Part shown: in pieces, positions 26,000 to 34,884 of the stretch
Position numbering within the stretch: the first letter of the stretch is position 1
How the letters are laid out: every line of letters begins with the position of its first letter
Source: Alphaproteobacteria bacterium UBA1301
GTDB lineage: Bacteria > Pseudomonadota > Alphaproteobacteria > Micropepsales > Micropepsaceae
Assembly: GCA_002307725.1 (NCBI GenBank)
Contig: DBUB01000011.1
Coordinates: 62,001-126,000, forward strand
Direction: 5' to 3'
DNA: 64,000 nt
The notes under the pieces: model-generated
Databases searched by the model: none
What the model saw: the letters and a program-made list of their open reading frames with translations, nothing else
What the model was told of the DNA's origin: nothing
Translations under genes and position numbers: made by a program

Positions 26000-26275
26000 T
26001 TGCCGAATTTCGAGCAGGAGATGCTGAAGGCGAAACTGACGGTGGAGATTTACCGGCTGATCAAGGAACGCAAGCTGACCCAGACCAAGGCTGCGGCCGT
26101 GCTCGGTACGACGCAGGCGCAGGTTTCCGCGCTGATGCGCTGCCAGCCGGTGTCGGTTTCCGTCGGCCGTTTGATGGAATTTCTGACCCTCCTCGGCCGC
26201 GATGTCGAGGTGACCGTGAAGCCTGCGGCCAAGCGCAAAGCCGGTGCGATGTCGGTGACCGTTCTGGCGGCGTGA
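26000..26275 (+). CDS. XRE-type HTH protein, antitoxin-like, partner not seen
   Basis: A protein of up to 91 residues with a helix-turn-helix (LIKERKLTQTKAAAVLGTTQAQVSALM) and a C-terminal basic tail. It resembles the antitoxin of HigBA/RelE-XRE pairs of the Xre class with the conserved block MLKAKLTVEIYRLI. The reading frame is open only to a stop at 25973-25975; starts available are TTG 26000 or ATG 26021, so the N-terminus is shorter than in relatives. The usual toxin gene would lie upstream, but 25783-25999 shows no recognisable toxin. It may be a solitary remnant or an adopted regulator. Confidence 0.6.
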   Translation: MPNFEQEMLKAKLTVEIYRLIKERKLTQTKAAAVLGTTQAQVSALMRCQPVSVSVGRLMEFLTLLGRDVEVTVKPAAKRKAGAMSVTVLAA

Positions 26276-26639
26276 AAACAGAGCGGGGGAATTTTACGCG
26301 GACGGCAAATTGGCGGAGGTGTCGGTGCATTTGAAGATTCACGCGGAGGCGCGAAGCTACCCCGCTTGTCATTCCCGGCCCCTGCGGAGCGCTTTGCGCG
26401 AAGCAGGGGGAAGGTAACCCTGGAGGTTACACAAGCGCTGTAGGTGACAAATAGGCGGGAGATTTCAATCTGCCCCAATTGTACTGAAATTATACTGAAA
26501 TATAACTTATCGGGGTGTAGAAAGCAATAGTTCGTTGCGGAACGCCCTTTCAACCCCAGCTTCGGCAAATTTGGAATTATGGGGACACAACATACAATTC
26601 TATCCCCCCTTGTTCAGATTTGTGAGGCCAGCTCTGTGC
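26276..26639. other. Non-coding stretch with hairpins before the GH5 gene
   Basis: No gene seen. It contains a hairpin CCCCTGC (26379-26385) with GCAGGGG (26403-26409), a second hairpin GTAACC (26414-26419) with GGTTAC (26425-26430), and a tandem TACTGAAAT pair (26482-26490 and 26493-26501). TTGTAC (26479-26484) and TATAAC (26501-26506), 16 bases apart, could be a distal promoter. The first hairpin has no T-run and looks like an intergenic repeat rather than a terminator. Confidence 0.5.
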
Positions 26640-26667
26640 TTGACTGGGCCGAATCCTCCAATACCAT
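26640..26667 (+). promoter_or_regulatory. Possible promoter of the GH5 gene
   Basis: TTGACT (26640-26645) and TACCAT (26662-26667) are 16 bases apart, followed by the GAGGGG ribosome-binding site and the ATG at 26692. The -35 is strong and the -10 weak. Confidence 0.35.
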
Positions 26668-26691
26668 CCGTAATCCGAGGGGATGCCTATT

Positions 26692-28077
26692 ATGAGCGGC
26701 ATGATCGTGAAACGAGTTAAGCGTGCTCGCGCGCTGCGCAAACAAGCGCGCGCCTTGATCGCGGCCCTTGCCGTGGGTGTCATTGTCAGCGGCACCGCGC
26801 TTGCTTTATCGGCGGAGCCCGCGCTTGCGGCGCCCTGCTGTGCGAGCGTACGGAACGCGCGCTTGCTCGACCCGGCCGGAATGGCGTTGGCGGTGCGTGG
26901 GATCAATGTCGTAGAAAAAGATGCGGCCCGCGGCCATGTCGGCGACATCGGCCCGCAGGACTTCGCGGCCATCCGCAGCTGGGGCATGAACACCGTGCGC
27001 CTAGGCATTTTCTGGGACGGCTTGGAGCCGCAGCCGGGACAGTTCGACACCGCTTATCTCGATCGCATCGCCAAGCTGGTCCAAGAAGCCAAAGCCGAGG
27101 GCCTCTATGTGCTGCTCGACATGCACCAGGATCTCTACAGCGTGAAGTTCGACAACGGCGCTCCGGGTTGGGCCACGCTGGACGACGGCAAAGCGTATGT
27201 GCCGACCGCGGACTGGAACGACGCTTACTATGTCAGCCCCGCCGTGCAGGCCGCGCTTGATCACTTCTGGGCCAACAGTCCCGCCCCCGATGGTGTGGGC
27301 CTGCAAGACCACTATGCCCGCGCTTGGCAGTTCGTGGCCGAGCGTTTCCGCGACGAGCCGGCTGTGCTCGGTTATGATTTGATGAACGAGCCTTTCCCGG
27401 GCCAGGACGCCGGCCGGCTCCTTTATGCCATGCTGGCGCGATTGTCCGAACTGCTGGCGCAGCGGCCCGGCGCCGCTCATCCGTCGGTTGACGAACTCAT
27501 GCAGATGGAAGCCAGCCCGGACGGGCGCCGCCAAGTCACGCAATGGCTGGACGACATGACGCTCTTCACCGGCATGCTGGACGCCGGTGCGCCGATCGCG
27601 CAGGATTTCGAGCGCCACCGTCTGATGCCCTTCTACGCCAAGGTTCGTAGCGCCATCCGGACGCGCGACCCTCGGCACATCCTGTTCCTCGAAGCCGCCA
27701 TGTCCTCGAACATGGGTGTTCCGACGGCCATCGCGCCGCTGGCCGATGCCGAGGGCCGGCGAGACCCGCAGCAAGTGTTCTCGCCGCACATCTACGACAT
27801 CGTTGTCGACACCGCTCTGCTCGCATTGATGAACCCCGCGCGACTGGCGCTGACCGTCGCGCACCATCGCGCCTTCGCGCAGCAACAGCACTGGCCCGCG
27901 GTCGTCGGCGAGTGGGGCGCCTTCTACCTAAATCCCGCCGCCGCCAAGGCCGCCCAGATGCAGCGCCGCGCTTTCGAGCAAGCCGGATTCGGCCAGATAT
28001 ACTGGGACTATCAGCGCCAATTGAAGGACTGGCCGGGTCTGGCGGCGCTTACGGCCCCCACCGCTGCAGCGCCCTGA
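26692..28077 (+). CDS. Secreted GH5 glycosidase, endoglycoceramidase-like
   Basis: A 461-residue exported glycoside hydrolase. A basic N-terminus and a hydrophobic segment (about residues 20-48, ending in LSAEPALAAP) form a signal peptide. The barrel shows RGINVVEKDA, NTVRLGIFWDGLEPQPGQFD, VLLDMHQDLYS and DNGAPGWA, a pattern seen in endoglycoceramidase-type GH5 enzymes, with the acid/base glutamate in DLMNEPF (E233) and the nucleophile in VVGEWGAFY (E407). Substrate could be a glycolipid or a beta-glucoside; sequence alone does not decide. The ATG at 26692 fits the GAGGGG SD better than that at 26683. Ends 22 bases before the convergent ubiD gene. Confidence 0.85.
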   Translation: MSGMIVKRVKRARALRKQARALIAALAVGVIVSGTALALSAEPALAAPCCASVRNARLLDPAGMALAVRGINVVEKDAARGHVGDIGPQDFAAIRSWGMNTVRLGIFWDGLEPQPGQFDTAYLDRIAKLVQEAKAEGLYVLLDMHQDLYSVKFDNGAPGWATLDDGKAYVPTADWNDAYYVSPAVQAALDHFWANSPAPDGVGLQDHYARAWQFVAERFRDEPAVLGYDLMNEPFPGQDAGRLLYAMLARLSELLAQRPGAAHPSVDELMQMEASPDGRRQVTQWLDDMTLFTGMLDAGAPIAQDFERHRLMPFYAKVRSAIRTRDPRHILFLEAAMSSNMGVPTAIAPLADAEGRRDPQQVFSPHIYDIVVDTALLALMNPARLALTVAHHRAFAQQQHWPAVVGEWGAFYLNPAAAKAAQMQRRAFEQAGFGQIYWDYQRQLKDWPGLAALTAPTAAAP

Positions 28078-28099
28078 AGAAGCTTGTTTGCGGGATGCC

Positions 28100-29626
28100 C
28101 TATTTCCAAATCGGCTTGCCGCTGCCGGGCAGACCGAGACGCGACCATTTCTCGGTGACGCGGTGCACCACCTCTTCGTCCATCGCGATCTTGCGGCCCC
28201 ATTCGCGCTTGGTCTCCGGCGGCCATTTGTTGGTGGCGTCGAGGCCGATTTTCGAACCCAGGCCGCTGTCGGGGCTGGCGAAATCGAGGTAGTCGATCGG
28301 GGTGTGCTCGATGACGGTGATATCCCGCGCCGGGTCCATGCGGGTCGCAATCGCCCACATCACGTCTTTCCAATTGCGGGCATCGATGTCGTCGTCCACC
28401 ACGATCACCCATTTGGTGTACATGAACTGGCGCAGGTAACTCCACACGCCCATCATCACCCGCTTGGCGTGACCGGGAAAAGCCTTCTTCATACGGACGA
28501 CCGCGATGCGATAGGAGCAACCTTCCGGCGGCAGCCAGAAATCGAGGATCTCGGGGAATTGTTGTTGCAACAGCGGAATGAACACTTCGTTGAGCGCTTC
28601 GCCCAAAATGGAGGGCTCGTCCGGCGGCCGTCCGGTGAAGGTGCTGAGGTAAATCGGGTCCTTCCGCATCGTGATCGCGGTGACGGTGAAGACCGGGAAT
28701 TGTTCGACCGAATTGTAATAGCCGGTGTGATCGCCATACGGGCCTTCGTCGCGATAATCGGATAGCGAGACGGTGCCTTCCAAAACGATCTCGGCTTCGG
28801 CCGGAACCTTTAACGGCTGGGTGATGCAATCGGCGAGTTCGACCCGGTCACCGCGCATCAGCCCTGCGAACTGATATTCCGACAGCGTATCGGGCACCGG
28901 CGTCACCGCCGCCAAAATGATTCCGGGATCGGCGCCGAGCACGATGGCGGCGGGCAGCGGCTCTTTGTGCGTTTCAGACCAACGGGCATGATGCTGCGCG
29001 CCGCCGCGATGGCGCAGCCAGCGCATGAGCGTCTGGCGCTTGTTCAGCACTTGGTTGCGATAGATGCCGAGATTGAAATCGTCTTCGCGCGCTTCGCCGG
29101 GGCCTTTGGTGACCACAATCGGCCAGGTGATCAGCGGCGCCGGTTCCCCCGGCCAGCAGGTCTGAATCGGCAGCGCGCCGAGGTCGATGTCGTCGCCTTG
29201 CAGCACCACTTCCTGGCAGGCCGGATGCTTGACCGATTTCGGCCGCATCGCCAGCGCCGCTTTGGCCAAGGGCAGCATCTCCACCGCATCGCCGAAGGTT
29301 TTTGGCGGCGCCGGCTGGCGCATCGCCGCCAGCATTTCGCCGACTTCGCGCAGTTCGGCCGCCGTGGTACGGGGCTCACCGCCCAGCGTCACGCCCATGG
29401 CGACGCGCTTGACCGTGCCGAACAGATTGACCAGCACCGGCATGGCGCTGGGCTGATTATCGGCCTTGATCGGCCGCTCGAACAGCACCGCCGGGCCACC
29501 TTGGGCCAAGAGACGCGTCTGGATTTCGGTCATTTCGAGCACAGTGGAGACCGGCTCGGTCACGCGCACCAAATCTCCGGCGGCTTCCAGCTTGGCCATG
29601 AAGTCGCGCAGTGAGCGGTAGGACAA
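28100..29626 (-). CDS. ubiD: UbiD-family 4-hydroxy-3-polyprenylbenzoate decarboxylase
   Basis: Prenylated-FMN-dependent decarboxylase that removes the carboxyl group of the prenylated 4-hydroxybenzoate in ubiquinone synthesis. The 508-residue protein begins MSYRSLRDFMAKLEAAGDLVRV and includes DFNLGIYRNQVL (metal and cofactor binding), GADPGIILAAVTPVPDTLSEYQFAGLMRG, the EGPYGDHTGYYN block and the C-terminal DSGLGSKIGLDATNKWPPE. Length and motifs match ubiquinone-type UbiD. The cofactor-making ubiX is not in the window; ubiA is. It starts 3 bases after the stop of an upstream amino-acid permease gene, so the two may be co-transcribed. Confidence 0.93.
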   Translation of the reverse strand: MSYRSLRDFMAKLEAAGDLVRVTEPVSTVLEMTEIQTRLLAQGGPAVLFERPIKADNQPSAMPVLVNLFGTVKRVAMGVTLGGEPRTTAAELREVGEMLAAMRQPAPPKTFGDAVEMLPLAKAALAMRPKSVKHPACQEVVLQGDDIDLGALPIQTCWPGEPAPLITWPIVVTKGPGEAREDDFNLGIYRNQVLNKRQTLMRWLRHRGGAQHHARWSETHKEPLPAAIVLGADPGIILAAVTPVPDTLSEYQFAGLMRGDRVELADCITQPLKVPAEAEIVLEGTVSLSDYRDEGPYGDHTGYYNSVEQFPVFTVTAITMRKDPIYLSTFTGRPPDEPSILGEALNEVFIPLLQQQFPEILDFWLPPEGCSYRIAVVRMKKAFPGHAKRVMMGVWSYLRQFMYTKWVIVVDDDIDARNWKDVMWAIATRMDPARDITVIEHTPIDYLDFASPDSGLGSKIGLDATNKWPPETKREWGRKIAMDEEVVHRVTEKWSRLGLPGSGKPIWK

Positions 29627-29629
29627 AGT

Positions 29630-31096
29630 TTAATCCTCGTTGGTGACCTTCCATTTGGAAGGCGCGGCGTGCCACACGCCGTAGACCAGATATATCGCAA
29701 TGCCGATGGCGGTCCAAATCACCAACCGCCAGCCGGTATCGGGCGAGGAGAAGAACAGGCTGACCATCATTCCGGCGCAGACGATGACGCCTGCGGGTGC
29801 GATCAGCCAGACGAAGGCGACGCGGAAACGGCGCTTGGCCCGCGGTGCCGTGATCCTGAGGATCATGATGCCGACACAGACCGCGATGAAGGCGAGCAGC
29901 GTGCCGACCGAAACCAGCTCCGCCAGGATATCGAGCGGGAACACGGCGGCGAGAATCGCGGCGACCACGCTGGTGATGATGGTGCCGATATAGGGTGTGC
30001 GCGAACGCGGATGCACCTTGGCGAAGACGTGCGGCAAAAATCCGTCACGCGCCATCGAATAGAAGATGCGCGACTGGCCGTAGAGCGACACGAAGGTGAC
30101 CGAAGCCAGCCCGACGATGGCGCCAATGTCGATCGGCAGCATCAGCCAGCGAAGCCCGGTGATCTTGCTCACCGCGAACGACACCGGATTGGCAACGTCA
30201 AGGGTGCGCCAGTCGGTGATGCCGGTCAGCACCAGCGCCATCAGGATATAGAGGCCGGTGCAGATGGCGAGCGAACCGAGAATGCCGATCGGCAGGTCGC
30301 GGCGCGGATTCTTGGCTTCTTGGGCCGCCACCGAAACGGATTCGAAGCCGACGAAGGAGAAGAAGATAATGCCCGACGCTGCCAAGACTCCGGAAACGCC
30401 GAAATGGCCCCAATGGCCGGTATTGGGCGGAATGAACGGCGTCAGATTCTCGATGCGGACGTAGCTGAGGCCGAAGCCGATCACCAGCAGCACCACGCCG
30501 CATTTGATCAGCACCATCAGATCGTTGAACTTGGCGGTTTCGCGCACGCCGGTCAGCAGGAAGAACGTCAGTGCAAAGATCAACACCACCGCGGGCAGAT
30601 TGAGGATCGCGCCTGTCGCGTGCAATGCTTCGAGGCCGGTTCCCGCCAGCGGCGCGTTGGTTAGCGCCGGCGCGATGACGATGCCGAAGTGTTGCAGGAA
30701 GCTGACGAAATAGCCTGACCAGCCGACCGCTACCGTCGATCCTGCGGCGAGATATTCCAGCACCATGTTCCAGCCGATGAACCAGGCCATGAAGCGGCCC
30801 ATGGTGGCGTAGGCGTAGGTGTAGCTCGAGCCCGATTCCGGGATCATCGAAGCAAACTCGGCATAACACAGCCCGGCGAACAAACAGCCGAGCGCGGCAA
30901 TGACAAACGACAGCAGCACGGCCGGTCCGGCATGGGTGGCGGCGGCGGTTCCCGCGACCACGAAAATGCCGGCGCCGAGCACCGAGCCGATGCCGATCAT
31001 GATCAGACTGACGGGGCCGAGCGCCCGTTTGAGATGGTGTTCGCCGGCCGCCACCGGCTCGGGCTGGGTCAGATCAGTGTCGTCCAACTCAGCCAT
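29630..31096 (-). CDS. APC-family amino-acid permease (copy 1)
   Basis: A 488-residue inner-membrane transporter with about twelve to thirteen hydrophobic helices. The first helix region LGPVSLIMIGIGSVLGAGIFV carries the glycine-rich unwound motif of the APC superfamily, and further blocks ESGSSYTYAYATMGRFMAW, FFSFVGFESVSVAAQEAKNPRRDLPIGI and QSRIFYSMARDG match cationic or basic amino-acid permeases. The ATG at 31096 has a GGGGGAG SD. It is divergent from a close paralogue across a 220-base gap. Substrate not determined. Confidence 0.9.
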   Translation of the reverse strand: MAELDDTDLTQPEPVAAGEHHLKRALGPVSLIMIGIGSVLGAGIFVVAGTAAATHAGPAVLLSFVIAALGCLFAGLCYAEFASMIPESGSSYTYAYATMGRFMAWFIGWNMVLEYLAAGSTVAVGWSGYFVSFLQHFGIVIAPALTNAPLAGTGLEALHATGAILNLPAVVLIFALTFFLLTGVRETAKFNDLMVLIKCGVVLLVIGFGLSYVRIENLTPFIPPNTGHWGHFGVSGVLAASGIIFFSFVGFESVSVAAQEAKNPRRDLPIGILGSLAICTGLYILMALVLTGITDWRTLDVANPVSFAVSKITGLRWLMLPIDIGAIVGLASVTFVSLYGQSRIFYSMARDGFLPHVFAKVHPRSRTPYIGTIITSVVAAILAAVFPLDILAELVSVGTLLAFIAVCVGIMILRITAPRAKRRFRVAFVWLIAPAGVIVCAGMMVSLFFSSPDTGWRLVIWTAIGIAIYLVYGVWHAAPSKWKVTNED

Positions 31097-31316
31097 GTGT
31101 CGAAACTCCCCCGTACACACCACACGCGGGAAGATTTCTCCGGCTGCGGCAACTCGAATGCACAACGAAACCAAGCACAGAACGATACCTCAAGGCAAAT
31201 ACTCACCGCCCAAAAATCAGGCAGCATGCAAAATTGCCGCCATCCTAGGCGCTTGCCGCCGAACACCTTGGCCTCTAGGCTTATTCTGTCGGTTGGATGG
31301 CACGCAGAGGCAGATT

Positions 31317-32975
31317 ATGGCGAGTATTTTTTTGCGCAAGCCGGTGGCGCATGTGCAAGACGATTTCAAGAAGAGCGAATTGAAGCGGACCTTAGGTCCA
31401 TTTAACCTGATTACACTGGGGATCGGCTGCATTATCGGCGCGGGCATTTTCGTGCTCACGGGCCATGCGGCGGCCACGATGGCCGGCCCCGCCGTGATTT
31501 TCGCCTTCATCATCGCAGGCACGGCTTGCGCGTTCGCGGGGCTGTGCTACGCCGAACTGGCGTCCACCATGCCGGTTTCGGGCTCGGCCTATTCCTATTC
31601 TTATGTGACGTTGGGCGAGGTGTTCGCCTGGACGATGGGTTGGCTGCTGCTGCTGGAGTACGGCATCGCGGCCTCGACGGTGGCGGCCGGCTGGACCGGT
31701 TATGTCGTCAGTCTGATCCGCGATTTCGGCATTGTCGTTCCCGATGTCATCTCGCATTCGACCATGCAGTACATCGTTCCCGATGCCAACAATCCGGCGG
31801 CACATGGCGCCTTGCATTCCACCGGATCGATCAATCTGGTGGGCGCCTTCGGCATTCTTGCGGTGACTTCACTCTTGATGATCGGCATCAAGGAATCGGC
31901 GCGGTTCAACAATGTGATCGTGGTGGTCAAGGTCAGCGTTTTGCTGGCCTTTGTCGTTATCGGCCTCAGCTATCTCGATCCCGCCAATTGGCATCCCTTC
32001 GTTCCGGCCAATGAGGGCAGCTTCCATTACGGCTGGCAGGGCATCCTGCGTGCGGCGTCCTACGTCTTCTTCGCTTATATCGGGTTCGAAGCGGTTTCGA
32101 CGGCGGCGGGCGAGGCCAAGAACCCGCAACGCGATTTGCCGATCGGCATTCTGGGATCGCTGGCGATCTGCACCGTCATCTACATGGCGGTGTCCGCGGT
32201 ACTCACCGGCGTGGTTCCGTTCCGGTCTCTCAACGTGCCCGATCCGATCGCCATTGCGGTGGACCGCATGAACCCGAGCTGGGCGCTGATCGCCTGGCCG
32301 CTGAATGCGAGCCATCACCTCAACCTGTTTTCTTTCATCATCAAGATCGGCGCCTTCACCGGGCTGACCTCGGTGATGCTGGTGCTGTGCTATGCCCAAA
32401 CCCGCGTCTTCTATCAAATGGCCAAGGACGGGTTGATCGCCGAAATCTTCAGCCGCGTGAACAAGACGTTCCGGACGCCGGCGGCGGGCACGGTTCTGCT
32501 CGGCGCTTTGATTGCATTCGCCGCCGCCGTGCTGCCACTCGACGTCATGGGCAGTATCGTCAGTATCGGCACGGCGCTGGCGTTCTCCATCGTCTGCGTC
32601 AGCGTGATCTATCTGAGGCGGGCCGAGCCCGACCTGCCGCGTCCGTTCAAGGTACCGTTCTATCCCTGGACGCCGATCCTCGGCGCCCTGTTTTGCGTCG
32701 TGCTGATGATTGGGCCGATCCTGCTCGACATCACCGGCGCCGCGGTGGGCAAGGACCTGATCGGCATGCTGTTCAGTGTCTTCTCGACGCCGGTGCCGGG
32801 AGCCCCGGTGCCCACCTACAACATCCCGCGTGATCCGATCGCACTTTATATCTTGATCGTCTACGGTGTGGTCGGGGCGTTGCTCTACATCTTCTACGGA
32901 AGCCGCCACTCTAAGCTGCGCAACGGCATGGATGTGCGCGGCCACGAACCACCGCCGATGGATCTGCCGCAATAA
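31317..32975 (+). CDS. APC-family amino-acid permease (copy 2)
   Basis: A 552-residue inner-membrane transporter, clearly homologous to the divergent permease: LGPFNLITLGIGCIIGAGIFVLTGHAAATMAGPAV, ASTMPVSGSAYSYSYVTLGEVFAW, FFAYIGFEAVSTAAGEAKNPQRDLPIGILGSLAICT and QTRVFYQMAKDG align block by block. It is longer by an insertion in the middle and by a longer C-terminal membrane region. The ATG at 31317 has AGAGG six bases upstream. The open frame to the left of it runs antisense to the other permease and is rejected. Likely cationic amino-acid transporter type; substrate unknown. Confidence 0.9.
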   Translation: MASIFLRKPVAHVQDDFKKSELKRTLGPFNLITLGIGCIIGAGIFVLTGHAAATMAGPAVIFAFIIAGTACAFAGLCYAELASTMPVSGSAYSYSYVTLGEVFAWTMGWLLLLEYGIAASTVAAGWTGYVVSLIRDFGIVVPDVISHSTMQYIVPDANNPAAHGALHSTGSINLVGAFGILAVTSLLMIGIKESARFNNVIVVVKVSVLLAFVVIGLSYLDPANWHPFVPANEGSFHYGWQGILRAASYVFFAYIGFEAVSTAAGEAKNPQRDLPIGILGSLAICTVIYMAVSAVLTGVVPFRSLNVPDPIAIAVDRMNPSWALIAWPLNASHHLNLFSFIIKIGAFTGLTSVMLVLCYAQTRVFYQMAKDGLIAEIFSRVNKTFRTPAAGTVLLGALIAFAAAVLPLDVMGSIVSIGTALAFSIVCVSVIYLRRAEPDLPRPFKVPFYPWTPILGALFCVVLMIGPILLDITGAAVGKDLIGMLFSVFSTPVPGAPVPTYNIPRDPIALYILIVYGVVGALLYIFYGSRHSKLRNGMDVRGHEPPPMDLPQ

Positions 32976-33059
32976 GGTTTCATCAGGTGCCACCGGATTT
33001 GCGCCCCGGCGCAAAGCAGGACATGTTTGTTGCGACGATAACGCGAACTGGGGCGGGGT

Positions 33060-34484
33060 ATGGACAAGGCGGCCGGCTGGGAAGCCAGCATCACTGCGTG
33101 GCTCGACGCCGTTGATGGCGTGGTCTGGGGGCCGGCCATGCTGGTGCTGTTGCTCGGCACTGGCCTGTACCTGACCCTTGGCCTCTACCTGATGCCGATC
33201 CGGCGGATATGGACGGGTTTCCGTCTGTTGATGCTGGGGCGCAAGATTATCGATTCCGATAAGGGTGACATCACGCCGTTCCAGTCGCTGATGACGGCGC
33301 TCTCGGCCACCATCGGCAACGGCAATATCGTCGGTGTGGCGGCGGCGATCGCGATCGGCGGTCCGGGCGCGGTGTTCTGGATGTGGATGACCGCCCTGGT
33401 CGGTATGGCCACCAAATACGGCGAGGCGGTCCTGGCCATCCTGTTCCGCGAAACCGACACCAAGGGCAACCATGTCGGCGGGCCGATGTACTACATCAAG
33501 AACGGACTCGGCCGCCACTGGGCCTGGCTCGGCTTCGCGTTCGCCTTCTTCGCGACCATCGCCGGATTCGGCATCGGCAACATGTTCCAGGCCAAAGCGG
33601 TGGTCGATGTCGTCAACGGCAATCTCGGCATTCCGGCGTGGCAGACCGGCGCGGTGATGATGGTGCTGACGTTCCTCGTCATCATCGGCGGCGTCAAACG
33701 CATCGGCCGGGTGTCGGAGCATCTGGTGCCGTTCATGGCGCTGTTTTACATCATCGGCGGCCTGTTCATCGTCTTCTCCAACATCGCCGATGTGCCGGAA
33801 GGCCTGCTGTTCATCGTCCGCAACGCCTTCACGCCGACCGCGGCGGTGGGCGGCTTCGCCGGTGCCGGCATCTGGATCGGCATCCAGCAGGGCGTGGCGC
33901 GCGGCATCTTCTCCAATGAAGCCGGTCTCGGCAGTGCGCCGATCGCCCATGCCGCCGCGCGCGGCAACGATCCCGTGCGGCTCGGCATGATCGCCATGCT
34001 CGGCACCTTCATCGACACCATTCTCGTCTGCACCATCACCGCGCTGGTGATCGTGACCGTGCATGTGCCGATGACGATGGCCGACGGCACCACCCATATG
34101 GTTGCGGCCTGGGAGACCGGAAAATCCGGTGCCGAACTGTCGATGCTGGCCTTCGGCGGCGGCATGTGGGGCGGGCGTTGGGTGGTGATGGTCGGCTCGA
34201 TCCTGTTCGCCTACACCACCATTCTGGGCTGGAGCTATTACGGCGAGCGCGCCGCCCAATACCTGTTCGGCGAGAAGATCATCACGCCCTACCGCTATCT
34301 CTGGGTGGCCTTCGTGTTCATCGGCTCGGTGATCGAGTTCAAGACCATCATTACCATCGCCGACATCATGAACGCGCTGATGGCGATCCCGAACCTGATC
34401 GCGTTGCTGCTCCTCAGCGGCACGATCTTCAAGCTGACGCGTGCCTCGAAGGCTGCGATGAAGGGCGATCTTTCGGAACGGTAA
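33060..34484 (+). CDS. Alanine/glycine:cation symporter, AGCS family
   Basis: A 474-residue inner-membrane sodium- or proton-coupled symporter for alanine or glycine. Family blocks include PFQSLMTALSATIGNGNIVGVAAAIAIGGPGAVFWMWMTALVGMATKYGE, VGGPMYYIKNGLG, GIFSNEAGLGSAPIAHAAA and the late ILGWSYYGERAAQYLFG. About ten membrane helices are predicted by eye. It follows the second APC permease by 84 bases on the same strand, so this is a small cluster of amino-acid uptake genes. The convergent VOC gene ends 7 bases away. Confidence 0.93.
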   Translation: MDKAAGWEASITAWLDAVDGVVWGPAMLVLLLGTGLYLTLGLYLMPIRRIWTGFRLLMLGRKIIDSDKGDITPFQSLMTALSATIGNGNIVGVAAAIAIGGPGAVFWMWMTALVGMATKYGEAVLAILFRETDTKGNHVGGPMYYIKNGLGRHWAWLGFAFAFFATIAGFGIGNMFQAKAVVDVVNGNLGIPAWQTGAVMMVLTFLVIIGGVKRIGRVSEHLVPFMALFYIIGGLFIVFSNIADVPEGLLFIVRNAFTPTAAVGGFAGAGIWIGIQQGVARGIFSNEAGLGSAPIAHAAARGNDPVRLGMIAMLGTFIDTILVCTITALVIVTVHVPMTMADGTTHMVAAWETGKSGAELSMLAFGGGMWGGRWVVMVGSILFAYTTILGWSYYGERAAQYLFGEKIITPYRYLWVAFVFIGSVIEFKTIITIADIMNALMAIPNLIALLLLSGTIFKLTRASKAAMKGDLSER

Positions 34485-34491
34485 TTGCCGC

Positions 34492-34836
34492 TTACTTCCG
34501 GGTCCAGACGGCGAGTTCGTTGCCGTTCGGATCGCGGAAGCTGAAGCGGCGCCCGCCCGGGAATTTCTCGTGGCCGATGATCTCGCCGCCGGCGGCTTTG
34601 ACCTTCGCCTCGGTGGCCTCGAGGTCGTTGGAATAGAGCACCAGCAGTGGCCCACCGCCTTGCACAACCTTGCGTTCGGCATTGAAGCCGCCGTCGCGCC
34701 CGCAGGCCTCGAATGCCGCGTAATCCGGCCCGTAATCGGTGAAGCCCCAGTCGAACACGTTCTTGTAGAAGATTTTGGTCGCCGGCATGTCGGACACCGG
34801 CAACTCGATATAATCCATGGTTCCGTCGATCGGCAT
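34492..34836 (-). CDS. VOC-family (glyoxalase-like) protein
   Basis: A 114-residue cytosolic protein of the vicinal oxygen chelate fold, with the two beta-alpha-beta repeats MDYIELPVSDMPATKIFYKNVFDWGF and LLVLYSNDLEATEAKVKAAGGEI, and the closing FSFRDPNGNELAVW, whose glutamate is a typical metal ligand. Family members include glyoxalases, dioxygenases and antibiotic-binding proteins; no specific reaction can be assigned. Single gene between convergent agcS-type and the methyltransferase upstream on the same strand. Confidence 0.85.
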   Translation of the reverse strand: MPIDGTMDYIELPVSDMPATKIFYKNVFDWGFTDYGPDYAAFEACGRDGGFNAERKVVQGGGPLLVLYSNDLEATEAKVKAAGGEIIGHEKFPGGRRFSFRDPNGNELAVWTRK

Positions 34837-34884
34837 AGGCAGAGTTCCCCTTTTGTTCTTTTGTAGCCTTAGCCCTTGGATGAG

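Noticed and set aside
30900..31316. N-terminal extension of the second APC permease
   Set aside because: The extra codons are antisense to the first permease and the protein family begins near the ATG at 31317, which has its own SD.
31869..34682. 937-codon open frame on the minus strand
   Set aside because: It lies antisense to the second APC permease and the AGCS symporter, both with strong family motifs. The translation is rich in His, Asp, Arg and Gln, typical of the reverse frame of GC-rich membrane protein genes.
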